Shown here piece after piece: positions 39,144 to 47,565 of a DNA stretch of 64,000 bases. The stretch lies in assembly GCA_030147805.1 (NCBI GenBank), contig JASBUR010000008.1, forward strand, positions 170,550 through 234,549, in the 5' to 3' direction. A program made the position numbers and the translations under genes. This DNA comes from Sphingomonadaceae bacterium. Lineage in GTDB: Bacteria > Pseudomonadota > Alphaproteobacteria > Sphingomonadales > Sphingomonadaceae. A model generated the notes under the pieces. The model did no database searches. It saw nothing but the letters and a program-made list of their open reading frames with translations, and had not been told where the DNA came from. Positions within the stretch are counted from its first letter, which is position 1. Every line of letters begins with the position of its first letter.

Positions 39144-40285
39144 CCTGCGACAAGCTCGACGAGCACTATCTCGCGACGCTTAAGCCGACCGACGTCGACC
39201 GCGCGACCTATGACGTCCCGACGGCGATGGTCGACTATTACCTCGAGGTCGGGTCGAAGCGCGACAGCGCCGACGCCATCCGCGCGCGGCTGAAGCATGT
39301 GCAGATGTTCATCGATCGGGAGGTGAAGGCCGGCCGGCTAAAGGATCCTGTCCTTCCGGACAACATCGACGACGGCTTCCTTACGCGCTTCCGCGCATGG
39401 CTGCTGGCGGCGCCGATCGTCGCGCGCAAGAAGGATGCGGAAGGAAACTGGGTCGATGGCAAGGAGCGGCCGCGCAGCGCGGCGACGGTCGAGGAAAGCG
39501 TCATCCAGCTCAAAGCTGCGCTCAACCACGCCTTCCAGAAGCGCAGAATCGCCCACGTCCCGCCGATGAAGCACAAGACGCGGGCGCAGGTATCGTCGCC
39601 GCGCACCGAGCGCATCACCGTCGACCAGATGGGCGAGATGCTCGACTACACGCTGCGCGGGGCCGGCCGGTACGGCGGTCACCCCGCGCGCCTCCTGCCT
39701 CTGAGGCGTTATCTCATCGCCGCGGTGTGCACGCTCGCCCGGCCGGATGCCATCCTCGACATGTCGGTCGCGCCGTCGCGCCGCCAGTGGATGGCCGCCG
39801 ACCGTCGCTTTGCGCTCAACCCGCACGGCCGCCAGCAGACGAAGAAGCATAGGCCGATCGTCGGCGTGCCCGACGTCCTGCATGCCTGGCTCGAGGCGAC
39901 CGACGAATGGTTCGTGTGCAGCGAGCGGCAGATGATCGATCTCACCACCGGCGAGGCGATGACCGTGCAGCGCGGCGTCGGGGCGATTCGTTCTGCCTGG
40001 GACACGATGCGGCTCGAGCTGAAGCTGCCCGCCGGCTGGGGCCCGAAGCTTCTCCGCCACTCGATGGCGACGGAGCTGCGCCGCCGGCGCGCCGATCCTT
40101 GGGAGGTGTCGGGGCAGCTCGGCCACCGCGTCCTGAAGACGTCGGAGATCTATGCCGCCTTCGATCCGGACTATCTGAGCACCGTCTCAGCGGCCATCGA
40201 CGATGTGATCGCCGACCTCAGGAAAGCGGCCGAGCAGGCATTTCACCCAAAACTCACCCAAGAGCCGAGCGCCACGGAGGGCTAG
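38978..40285 (+). CDS. int: tyrosine-family phage integrase, 435 aa
   Basis: The core-binding domain (about 85-200) and catalytic domain (about 215-400) are present. Candidate catalytic residues are Arg255 (CTLARPDAIL), Lys289 or 290 (TKKHRP), Arg360 in PKLLRHSMAT, His383 (GQLGHR) and Tyr392 (SEIYAAF). Lys replaces the usual first His of the HxxR box, which many integrases tolerate. It sits at the right end of the prophage next to tRNA-Val and should recombine phage and tRNA sites. Confidence 0.95.
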   Translation: MATDKGGIYQRGGFWLDFARGAGGERASDNLYIWWYDPARGRQRRKTTGTADVRLACDKLDEHYLATLKPTDVDRATYDVPTAMVDYYLEVGSKRDSADAIRARLKHVQMFIDREVKAGRLKDPVLPDNIDDGFLTRFRAWLLAAPIVARKKDAEGNWVDGKERPRSAATVEESVIQLKAALNHAFQKRRIAHVPPMKHKTRAQVSSPRTERITVDQMGEMLDYTLRGAGRYGGHPARLLPLRRYLIAAVCTLARPDAILDMSVAPSRRQWMAADRRFALNPHGRQQTKKHRPIVGVPDVLHAWLEATDEWFVCSERQMIDLTTGEAMTVQRGVGAIRSAWDTMRLELKLPAGWGPKLLRHSMATELRRRRADPWEVSGQLGHRVLKTSEIYAAFDPDYLSTVSAAIDDVIADLRKAAEQAFHPKLTQEPSATEG

Positions 40286-40320
40286 CCGGGCCACTTCAGA
40301 AGAGTTCACCGAGGGGAAAA

Positions 40321-40362
40321 TGGTGGGCGCGGCAAGGATTGAACTTGCGACCCCTGCGATGT
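40321..40362. other. inferred prophage attachment site in the tRNA 3' half
   Basis: The T arm, acceptor 3' strand and CCA lie immediately beside the integrase, the usual crossover region for tyrosine integrases. The matching copy at the other prophage end is outside the window, so the core cannot be drawn. Confidence 0.4.
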
Positions 40363-40395
40363 CAACACAGTGCTCTACCACTGAGCTACGCGCCC
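40321..40395 (-). tRNA. tRNA-Val (anticodon GAC)
   Basis: The minus strand folds as a tRNA: 7-bp acceptor GGGCGCG/CGCGCCC, D arm GCTC...GAGC, anticodon stem CTGTG/CGCAG with loop TTGACAT (anticodon GAC), variable GGGTC, T arm GCAAG/CTTGC with TTCAATC, then encoded CCA. Its 3' end faces the integrase. Confidence 0.97.
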
Positions 40396-40439
40396 ACGCG
40401 GAGGGCTAGATAGTCGGGCGATGCCGCGGGCGCAAGCGC

Positions 40440-40817
40440 TTATGACGCGCTGACGACAGGTTCGGCGAAGATGCGGTCGATCTCGTTGACGAGGTCACGC
40501 AGGTGGAAGGGCTTCGACAGCACCTTGGCACCGGCAGGAGCGCCCGAGCCGCGGTTGAGCGCGACGGCGGCAAAGCCGGTGATGAACATGACGCGCATGC
40601 GCGGCGCCAACGCCGCGGCGCGCTGCGCGAGCTCGATGCCGTCCATCTCGGGCATGACGATGTCGGTCAGCAGCAGGTCGAAGTCGCCGCCGGCGATATG
40701 CGGCAGCGCCGAGGTGCCGCGATCGACCGCGACGACGTCATAACCGGCGCGCTCGATCGCCCGCACCAGGAAGGTGCGCATCGATTCGTCGTCTTCGGCG
40801 AGGAGAATCCGGGGCAT
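40440..40817 (-). CDS. cpdR: single-domain response regulator CpdR
   Basis: A 125-residue receiver domain alone. The acidic pocket (AEDD), phosphoacceptor Asp52 (LLLTDIVMPEMDGIELA), the FITGFAAVAL segment and Lys102 in KVLSKPFHLRDLVNE match CpdR of Caulobacter almost motif by motif. Unphosphorylated CpdR directs ClpXP to degrade cell-cycle substrates. The gene is next to the prophage insertion site, with 44 bases to the tRNA. Confidence 0.92.
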   Translation of the reverse strand: MPRILLAEDDESMRTFLVRAIERAGYDVVAVDRGTSALPHIAGGDFDLLLTDIVMPEMDGIELAQRAAALAPRMRVMFITGFAAVALNRGSGAPAGAKVLSKPFHLRDLVNEIDRIFAEPVVSAS

Positions 40818-41001
40818 GGGTCAGCTACGTCGATTACGGTGGACAGACATATTGCGCGCGGCGGCGCCCGGCATCTAGCCCCCAAAGCGTTAAATAATCG
40901 GTCATTCGTCGCGCGTCGGTCGGCAACCATGCGCGCCGCTGGCCGTTCCTTCCCGCACGCGCTAGCTTCGATTCGACTGCCTTGCGGAATTGTTGCGCCT
41001 C

Positions 41002-41883
41002 ATGTCCCTCCCCGCCTCCGATGCCCTGCCCTACCGGATCCTCGGCCCGACCGAGCCCGCGCCGCCGCTCGTGCTGGCCAGTCCGCACAGCGGGCGCGAA
41101 TATCCCGGCGCCTTCCTCGCGCAGTCGCGCCTGTCGCTCGGGCAGCTTCGCCGCGCCGAGGACGCCTATGTCGACGAACTGCTCGGCGATGCGGTGCGCC
41201 ACGGGGTGCCGCTGATCGCGGCGCGCTACGGCCGTGCCTATCTCGATCTCAATCGCGACGCCGACGAGATCGACCCGGCGATGATCGCCGACCCGCTGCC
41301 GCCGTCGGCCGGGCAGGCGAGCGACCGCGTCGCGGCGGGCCTGGGCGTCGTCCCACGGATCGCCGCGCACGGGCTCGACATCTATGCCAGCCGCTTGCGG
41401 CTCACCGAGGTCGAATCACGGGTGGGCGCGCTGCACCGCCCCTATCATGCCGGAGTCGGCATGCTGGTCGAGCGCGCACGCCGGCGCCACGGCTATGCGA
41501 TTCTGCTCGACTGCCATTCGATGCCGACGCCCCCCGGCGGCGCAGCGGCACCGCAGTTCGTCATCGGCGATCTTCACGGCCGGACCGCTGCGCCGGCGCT
41601 GGTCGACGCGATCGAGACGACGATCGCCGCCGCCGGCTTCCGTGTGTCGCGCAACGCCCCCTATGCCGGCGGCTACACGACTTTCCACCACGCCGACCGG
41701 GCGCGCGGCGTGCACGTCGTGCAGATCGAGGTCGACCGGGCGCTCTACATGGACCCGGCACGGCTGGCGACGCATGGCGGCTTCGCCGCCGTGGCGGCGG
41801 CATTCGCCGGGCTGGTGGCGACGCTGCTCGCCGCGACGCCCGGCCTCGCGCTGGCGCCCGGGTGGCGCGAGGCCGCCGAATAG
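41002..41883 (+). CDS. N-formylglutamate amidohydrolase family protein, 293 aa
   Basis: The family pattern is clear: LASPHSGREYPGAFL, AEDAYVDELLGDAVRHGVPL, RAYLDLNRDADEIDPAM, LDCHSMP, and NAPYAGGYTTFHHADRARGV. Family enzymes release formate from N-formylglutamate (histidine degradation) or hydrolyse related N-formyl amides using a metal. No hut genes are nearby, so the physiological substrate is uncertain. ATG 41002 is preferred over the TTG four codons upstream. It is divergent from cpdR. Confidence 0.85.
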   Translation: MSLPASDALPYRILGPTEPAPPLVLASPHSGREYPGAFLAQSRLSLGQLRRAEDAYVDELLGDAVRHGVPLIAARYGRAYLDLNRDADEIDPAMIADPLPPSAGQASDRVAAGLGVVPRIAAHGLDIYASRLRLTEVESRVGALHRPYHAGVGMLVERARRRHGYAILLDCHSMPTPPGGAAAPQFVIGDLHGRTAAPALVDAIETTIAAAGFRVSRNAPYAGGYTTFHHADRARGVHVVQIEVDRALYMDPARLATHGGFAAVAAAFAGLVATLLAATPGLALAPGWREAAE

Positions 41884-41912
41884 ATCCCCCTCGCCCGGTC
41901 ACCTCGGGCAAG

Positions 41913-41937
41913 AAAAAGGCCGCCCCGAAGGGCGGCC
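41913..41937 (-). terminator. intrinsic terminator, minus strand
   Basis: GGCCGCCC (41918-41925) and GGGCGGCC (41930-41937) pair perfectly around CGAA, and the minus strand then reads five T. It closes the gabD-tat-scp operon about 160 bases after the gabD stop. The 41938-42096 interval holds no gene. Confidence 0.75.
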
Positions 41938-42096
41938 GAGGGTTCAGGGAGGAAAACGCGCCGGTGGGCGCGCGCAAACCGCGGAAAGGGGGGACCGCGG
42001 CTCGCAGCCCAGAGATAGGGAGGACGGCGGCGGCTTCCAAGTTCGGTAGGTCCAACTTTTTTCTTCGGCTCGTCGCAATCGCGTCCGAAGCGGACC

Positions 42097-43557
42097 TCAG
42101 ATGCCGCCGAGGCAGATGTACTTCAGCTCGAGATAATCCTCGATACCATATTTCGAGCCCTCGCGGCCGATGCCAGAATGCTTGACGCCGCCGAACGGCG
42201 CGACTTCGGTCGAAATGATGCCGGTGTTGACGCCGACGATGCCATATTCGAGCGCCTCGGCGACGCGCCACACCGTGCCGAGATCGCGCGAATAGAAATA
42301 GGCGGCGAGCCCGAAGCGCGTGTCGTTGGCCTGCGCGACGACGTCCGCCTCGTCGCTGAAGCGGAACACCGGCGCGACGGGGCCAAAGGTCTCTTCCCTG
42401 GCCACCGCCATCTTCGCGGTGACGTCGGCAATGACCGTCGGCGTGAAGAAGGTGCGGCCGAGCGCATGGCGCGTGCCGCCCGAGACGATGCGCCCGCCGT
42501 TCGCCAGCGCGTCGGCGATATGCTCCTCGACCTTGGCGACCGCCGCATCGTCGATCAGCGGGCCGACGTCGATGCCGGCGTCGGCGCCGTTGCCGATCGA
42601 GAGCCCCTCGGTCGCCCTGGCCAGCCGCGCCACGAATTCGTCGTAGATGCCGGCCTGTGCATAGATGCGATTGGCGCAGACGCAGGTCTGGCCGGCGTTG
42701 CGGAACTTCGACAGGATCGCGCCCTGCACCGCCGCGTCGAGGTCGGCGTCGTCGAACACGATGAACGGCGCGTTGCCGCCGAGCTCGAGGCTCACCTTGG
42801 TGACGTTCTCGGCACAGGCGGCCATCAGCTGCTGGCCGATCTCGGTCGAGCCGGTGAACGACAGCTTGCGCACCAGCGGGTTCGCGGTCATTTCGCCCGC
42901 GATGTCGCGGGCGCCGCCGGTCAGGCAGGACAGCAGGCCCTTGGGAAGCCCGGCCTCCTCGGCGAGCACGCACAGCGCGAACGCCGACAGCGGCGTCGCC
43001 GTCGCCGGCTTGAGCACCATCGCGCAGCCCGCGGCGAGCGCCGGGCCGGCCTTGCGGGTGATCATCGCCGCGGGGAAGTTCCACGGGGTGATCGCCGCGG
43101 CGACGCCGATCGGCTGCTTCAGGACGATGATGCGCTTGTCGGGTGCATGGCCCGGGATGACGTCGCCGTAGATTCGCTTCCCCTCTTCGGCGAACCATTC
43201 GATGAAGCTCGCCGCATAGGCGATCTCGCCGCGCGATTCGCTAAGCGGCTTGCCCTGTTCGGCGGTCATGATCCGCGCCAGATCCTCCTGGTTCGCCATC
43301 ATCAGGTCGAACCAGCGTCGAAGGACCGTCGCGCGCTCCTTGGCGGTCTTTGCCGCCCAGGCCGGCATTGCCGCCTGCGCCGCCTCGATCGCGCGGCGCG
43401 TCTCGGTCGCACCGAGGCGCGGCACCGTCGCGAGCCGCCCGCCGGTCGCCGGGTTGAGCACGTCGATGCCGGTCGCCGCCGTTACCCACTCGCCGGCGAC
43501 ATAGGCCGCCTCGCGCAGCAGCTCGGGGCGTTTCAGATCGATGGTCTCGCGGGTCAT
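42097..43557 (-). CDS. gabD: NAD(P)-dependent succinate-semialdehyde dehydrogenase
   Basis: A 486-residue aldehyde dehydrogenase. ITPWNFPAAMITRKAGPAL, the catalytic Glu in SLELGGNAPFIVFDDADLDA, and the catalytic Cys in FRNAGQTCVCANRIY are all present, with the EETFGPVAP and YGIVGVNTG segments. These are the GabD/SSADH subfamily landmarks; the substrate succinate semialdehyde is inferred from them. It is coupled to tatC by ATGA although unrelated in function. Confidence 0.88.
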   Translation of the reverse strand: MTRETIDLKRPELLREAAYVAGEWVTAATGIDVLNPATGGRLATVPRLGATETRRAIEAAQAAMPAWAAKTAKERATVLRRWFDLMMANQEDLARIMTAEQGKPLSESRGEIAYAASFIEWFAEEGKRIYGDVIPGHAPDKRIIVLKQPIGVAAAITPWNFPAAMITRKAGPALAAGCAMVLKPATATPLSAFALCVLAEEAGLPKGLLSCLTGGARDIAGEMTANPLVRKLSFTGSTEIGQQLMAACAENVTKVSLELGGNAPFIVFDDADLDAAVQGAILSKFRNAGQTCVCANRIYAQAGIYDEFVARLARATEGLSIGNGADAGIDVGPLIDDAAVAKVEEHIADALANGGRIVSGGTRHALGRTFFTPTVIADVTAKMAVAREETFGPVAPVFRFSDEADVVAQANDTRFGLAAYFYSRDLGTVWRVAEALEYGIVGVNTGIISTEVAPFGGVKHSGIGREGSKYGIEDYLELKYICLGGI

Positions 43558-44342
43558 GGGGCTTCCTGTTCGGTGGCGACGAGCGCCTGCTTCTTGATGC
43601 GGCCACGCTCGCTGAACCAGATTCCGATGAGGGCAAGCTCGTAGAGGATCACCAGCGGCACCGCGAGCATGAGCTGCGAGATGACGTCGGGCGGCGTGAT
43701 CACCGCCGCAACGACGAAGGCGGCGACGATCGCGTAGCGCCGGCCGGCCTGCAGTTGCTTGCGATTGACGATGCCGGCACGCTCCAGCAGCATCAGCAGC
43801 ACCGGCAGCAGGAACGAGATGCCGAAGGCGAAGATGAAGTTCATCACCAGCGACAGATAGTCGGCGATCGCCGGCAGCGCGCTGACCGAAAAGGTCCCCG
43901 TCGACTGCTGGTAGCCGAGGAAGAAGCGGAACGCCGTCGGCATGACGACATAATAAGCAAGCGCCGCGCCCATGGTGAACAGCACCGGCGTGGCGAGAAT
44001 GAACGGCAGGAACGCCCGCTTTTCATGCCGATAGAGCCCGGGGGCGACGAACGCCCAGACCTGGTTGGCGATGACCGGGAAGGCAAAGAAGAAGGCGGCG
44101 AACAGCGCGACCTTCACTTCGGTGAAGAACGCCTCGTAGAGCTTGGTATAGATGAGCTGCTTGGCGCCGTCGGGGCCGACCGCCTCGACATAGGGCTGTG
44201 CCAGGAAGCGGAAGATGTCGCCGGCGAAATAGAAGGCGACGCCGAAAGCGATCGCCAGCGCGATAACGCTGCGGAACAGGCGCTGCCGAAGCTCGATCAG
44301 ATGGTCGAGAAGCGGGGCCTTGCTGTCGTCGATTTCACTCAT
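43554..44342 (-). CDS. tatC: Sec-independent protein translocase TatC
   Basis: A 262-residue, six-helix membrane protein that binds twin-arginine signal peptides. Key segments are LLDHLIELRQRLFRS at the N-terminus, FAPVIANQVWAFVAPGLY-type loop (AFPVIANQVWAFVAPGLYRH), EKRAFLPF and the late ITPPDVISQLMLAVPLVILY. The start at ATG 44342 overlaps the tatB stop by ATGA; the long upstream extension is shadow. Confidence 0.95.
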   Translation of the reverse strand: MSEIDDSKAPLLDHLIELRQRLFRSVIALAIAFGVAFYFAGDIFRFLAQPYVEAVGPDGAKQLIYTKLYEAFFTEVKVALFAAFFFAFPVIANQVWAFVAPGLYRHEKRAFLPFILATPVLFTMGAALAYYVVMPTAFRFFLGYQQSTGTFSVSALPAIADYLSLVMNFIFAFGISFLLPVLLMLLERAGIVNRKQLQAGRRYAIVAAFVVAAVITPPDVISQLMLAVPLVILYELALIGIWFSERGRIKKQALVATEQEAP

Positions 44343-44779
44343 GGCGTCGGCGGAAGCGGCGCCGCCGCGGCCGGCTTCTTGGTGCGCGCGCGCTTGGGCT
44401 TCGCGGGGGTCGCGTCGCCGGCGCTCGCCGGCGGCGGAAGCTCCGCGGCCGTTGCCGGGCTTGCCGGCGTCGCGCCCGCCGGTGCCGGCAGATCGGTGAA
44501 CGTCTCGAGGTCGGCGTCGCGCTCGGGTTCGGGCAGGTCGGTGAAATCGGGCGCCGCCATGATCGCCGCGTTGTGCGACGCCCATTGCTTGTTCATCTCC
44601 TCGATCTCCGCCTCGCGTACCATCGTGTCGAAGCCCGAGCGGAAGTGGCGCGCCATCGACCGTGCCTTGGCGGTCCATTTGCCGACGGTGCGCAGCAGGT
44701 TGGGCAGCTCTTTCGGCCCCACGACGAGCAGGGTCACGATCGCGATGAGCAGCAGCTCGGAATAGCCGATGTCGAACAT
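44339..44779 (-). CDS. tatB: Sec-independent translocase subunit TatB
   Basis: A 146-residue protein with the TatB opening MFDIGYSELLLIAIVTLLVV, then GPKELPNLLRTVG, an amphipathic helix and a long Pro/Ala tail. It forms the substrate receptor with TatC. Gene order tatA-tatB-tatC on the minus strand is normal. Confidence 0.94.
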   Translation of the reverse strand: MFDIGYSELLLIAIVTLLVVGPKELPNLLRTVGKWTAKARSMARHFRSGFDTMVREAEIEEMNKQWASHNAAIMAAPDFTDLPEPERDADLETFTDLPAPAGATPASPATAAELPPPASAGDATPAKPKRARTKKPAAAAPLPPTP

Positions 44780-44788
44780 GGTCCGGCG

Positions 44789-45022
44789 TTACGGCCGGTG
44801 GGCTTCCTCGCGGGACGCGGCCGGCACGGGATCCGCCGGCGGGGCGGTCGTCACCTGGCGCGGCGCTGCCGCCGGCGGCGTCTCGTCTTCGGTCATGCCC
44901 TTCTTGAAGGCTTTGATGCCCTTGGCGGTCTCGCCCATGATGTCGGAAATGCGCCCCTTGCCGAACAGCAGCAGCACGATCACCGCCACGACCAGCCAGT
45001 GCCAGATGCTGAACGAACCCAT
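44789..45022 (-). CDS. tatA: Sec-independent translocase subunit TatA
   Basis: A 77-residue protein: membrane helix [20 protein letters not shown], then the amphipathic [14 protein letters not shown] helix and an acidic-proline tail. It polymerises to form the transport channel. GAGGAGG lies well placed before ATG 45022. Confidence 0.95.
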   Translation of the reverse strand: MGSFSIWHWLVVAVIVLLLFGKGRISDIMGETAKGIKAFKKGMTEDETPPAAAPRQVTTAPPADPVPAASREEAHRP

Positions 45023-45045
45023 GACGCAGCCTCCTCAATGTCGCT

Positions 45046-45063
45046 TGCCCCCACGTGGGGGCA
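45046..45063. repeat. perfect 18-bp palindrome between scpB and tatA
   Basis: TGCCCCCACGTGGGGGCA is fully self-complementary. It lies 23 bases upstream of tatA in a 78-base gap. There is no adjacent T-run. It could be a regulator site or a hairpin that uncouples scpB from tatA. Confidence 0.7.
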
Positions 45064-45100
45064 GCGGTCGCGGGTTTCTAGCCCAGCCGCATGACAGGCG

Positions 45101-45742
45101 CTAGTCGGCTCCCTCGGACTCTTCGTCGCTGGCATGATCGAGTTGGTCAGCCTCGAGCTCGAGCTCGGGCTGCTCGTCCTCGCCGTCGGGACGCGGCTGC
45201 CCGGTCATCGACAGGTCGATCGGGTCGAGCAGCCCTGCGGCCTTCAACTCGACGAGGCCGGGAAGGTCGCGGCGGCTGGTCAGCCCGAACTGCACGAGGA
45301 AGGCGGGCGTCGTGGCGAACTGCAGCGGCCGTCCGGGCGACTCGCGGCGGCCGGCGGGACGAACCCACCCTGCCTCCATGAGAACGTCGATCGTTCCCTT
45401 GGAGATCGAAACGCCGCGGATCTCCTCGATCTGCCCGCGCGTCGCGGGCTCGTGATAGGCGATGATCGCCAGCGTCTCGAGCGCCGCCCGGCTGAGCTTG
45501 CGCGCCTCCGGGCGCTCGCGGCTGAGGATGTGCGCCAGATCGGGCGCGGTCTGGAACAGCCAGCGTCCGCCGCGCTCGACCAGCGTGACGCCGCGCGGTT
45601 CGTAGGAGGCCGCGAGTTCGCCCAGCAGCGTTTCGACCTCGGTGCCCTCGGGCAGGAAGGCGGCGATCTCGTCGATGGTCAGCGGCTTGTCGGCGGCGAA
45701 CAGGATCGCCTCGACCATGCGGAGCGCTTCCGGGTCGGTCAT
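45101..45742 (-). CDS. scpB: segregation and condensation protein ScpB
   Basis: A 213-residue, double winged-helix protein: RMVEAILFAADKPLTIDEIA at the N-terminus, LSRAALETLAIIAYHEPATR, then QIEEIRGVSISKGTIDVLME, the ScpB signature. With ScpA and SMC it condenses the chromosome. ATG 45742 overlaps scpA by ATGA. An acidic tail ends the protein. Confidence 0.93.
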   Translation of the reverse strand: MTDPEALRMVEAILFAADKPLTIDEIAAFLPEGTEVETLLGELAASYEPRGVTLVERGGRWLFQTAPDLAHILSRERPEARKLSRAALETLAIIAYHEPATRGQIEEIRGVSISKGTIDVLMEAGWVRPAGRRESPGRPLQFATTPAFLVQFGLTSRRDLPGLVELKAAGLLDPIDLSMTGQPRPDGEDEQPELELEADQLDHASDEESEGAD

Positions 45743-46512
45743 CGCGCCGCCCTCAAGTGGAGCGGCCCGAAGGCTTCCGCCTGCTGGAGGTCGGCGCGCC
45801 CGAGCCTTGCCAGTTCGAGCGCCGCGACGAAGGTGCTGGCGATCGCCGAGCGGCGGTAGCCCTCGTCCTCGGTCTCGGGCAGGAAGCGAAGCAGGTCGGT
45901 CCATTCGAAGGTGATGCCGAGCAGCGCCTCGAGCCGGTCGAGCGCCGCCTCGAGCGCAAAAATCGGCCGGCGCTTGATCTCGTAGATGCGGTGCTCGGAG
46001 CGGCTGCGGATGTCGCCATAGGCGCGCAGCAACTCGTAGAGCGAAACGTCGAACGCCGCCGACTGCACGACCTTCAGCCCCTCGGGCGCGCCGCGCGAGA
46101 AGGTGTCGCGGCCCAGCTGGTCGCGCGCCATCAGCCGGGCGCCGGCCTCGCGCATCGCGTCGAGCCGCTGGAGCTGCATCTGCAGCCGCAGCGCCAGTTC
46201 CTCGGCGGAGGGTTCCTCCTGCGCCTCCTTGGGGAGCAGGAGGCAGGATTTGAGGTAGGCGAGCCAGGCCGCCATCACCAGATAGTCGGCGGCCAGCTCG
46301 AGCCGGACCTTGCGGGCGCTGGCGACGAACTCGAGATATTGTTCGACGAGCGCCAGGATCGAGATCTTGGCGAGATCGACACGCTGGTGGCGCGCCAGCT
46401 GCAGCAGCAGATCGAGCGGTCCCTCCCAGCCGTCGAGCGCGAGGGTGAGGGTTTCCTCCTCGGGCAGCTCGCGCACGGGGGCGTCGAAGAGGCTGCCTGC
46501 GGGCTCAGCCAT
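45739..46512 (-). CDS. scpA: segregation and condensation protein ScpA
   Basis: A 257-residue kleisin: LDGWEGPLDLLLQLARHQRV, YLVMAAWLAYLKSCLLLP, and a C-terminal winged helix (RRSAIASTFVAALELARLGR). It bridges the SMC heads. It is coupled to scpB by overlap. Confidence 0.94.
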   Translation of the reverse strand: MAEPAGSLFDAPVRELPEEETLTLALDGWEGPLDLLLQLARHQRVDLAKISILALVEQYLEFVASARKVRLELAADYLVMAAWLAYLKSCLLLPKEAQEEPSAEELALRLQMQLQRLDAMREAGARLMARDQLGRDTFSRGAPEGLKVVQSAAFDVSLYELLRAYGDIRSRSEHRIYEIKRRPIFALEAALDRLEALLGITFEWTDLLRFLPETEDEGYRRSAIASTFVAALELARLGRADLQQAEAFGPLHLRAAR

Positions 46513-46560
46513 GCGAGCCCCCCTTCCCCTCGAGCGAGCGGAAAAATGAAGCGCGCGCCG

Positions 46561-47565
46561 TCACGCCAGCGCCAGCAGCGCATCGCGCTTGGCCGCGAGG
46601 TCGCCAACGTCGGCGGCCGAGCGCCCGTCCGCCCAGGCCATTGCCCGCACGAGCCGGTCAGCGCCCGCCGCCGTCATCGGCGGCGCCGCGTCGGCGATCT
46701 CTGCCATTTCGCCAAAATCGCCCGAACAGTGGAGCGCGACGTCGCAGCCCGCCGCGATCACACCGCGGGCACGCTCGGCGAAGCTGCCGCCGAGCGCCCT
46801 CATCGACAGGTCGTCGGCCATCAGCAGGCCATCGAAGCCGATGTCGCGACGGATCGTTTCGCCGATCACCTGCGGCGACAGCGATGCGCAGCGGTCGGGA
46901 TCGAGCGCGGTATATTTGACGTGCGCGGTCATCGCCATCGGGGCGGCGCTGAGCTTGCGGAACGGCGCAATGTCGGTTTCGAGTTCCTCGCGCGTCGCGG
47001 TGACAACCGGCAGTTCGAGATGGCTGTCGGCGGACGCACGGCCATGTCCCGGGACATGCTTGACGACTCCCACCACGCCGCCCTCGCGCAGCCCGCGCAA
47101 GGTCATGTCGCCGAGCGCGGCGACGCGCATCGGATCGGTGCCGTAGGCGCGGTCGCCGATGACGTCGTGCGCGCCGGGAACCGGCACGTCGAGCAACGGC
47201 AGGCAATCGACGCTAATGCCGAGGTCGCGCAGCATCAGCGCCAGCGCCAGCGCATTGACGCGCGCCGCCTCGAGCGCCGAGAGCGGCGCGGTGTCGTAAA
47301 GCCGGCCGAACGCCTCGCCGGTCGGAAAGGTCGGCCAGTGCGGCGGCCCCAGCCGCGCGACGCGGCCGCCCTCCTGGTCGATGAGGATCGGCAGGTCGTC
47401 GCGCCCGGAGAGGTCGCGCAGCGAGCCGGTGAGCGCGCGCACCTGTTCAGGCGTATCGACGTTCCGCTTGAAGAGGATGTAGCCCGCTGGATCGCTCGCC
47501 TTGAACAGCGCGCGTTCGTCCGCCGTCAGCTCGAGTCCCGAAAAGGCGAAGATGATCGGCAGCAC
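46561..47565 (-). CDS. nagZ: beta-N-acetylhexosaminidase NagZ
   Basis: A 334-residue GH3 enzyme of peptidoglycan recycling in the cytoplasm. LIDQEGGRVARL, KHVPGHGRASADSH (with the catalytic His and Asp dyad), and the nucleophile region LLMADDLSMRAL match NagZ. The start is GTG 47565, directly after the stop of the SPOR gene (TAGGTG). Confidence 0.94.
   Translation of the reverse strand: MLPIIFAFSGLELTADERALFKASDPAGYILFKRNVDTPEQVRALTGSLRDLSGRDDLPILIDQEGGRVARLGPPHWPTFPTGEAFGRLYDTAPLSALEAARVNALALALMLRDLGISVDCLPLLDVPVPGAHDVIGDRAYGTDPMRVAALGDMTLRGLREGGVVGVVKHVPGHGRASADSHLELPVVTATREELETDIAPFRKLSAAPMAMTAHVKYTALDPDRCASLSPQVIGETIRRDIGFDGLLMADDLSMRALGGSFAERARGVIAAGCDVALHCSGDFGEMAEIADAAPPMTAAGADRLVRAMAWADGRSAADVGDLAAKRDALLALA

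Noticed and set aside
40990..41001. TTG start four codons upstream of the N-formylglutamate amidohydrolase ATG
   Set aside because: The ATG at 41002 gives a normal start; the TTG adds only MLRL without a better ribosome site.
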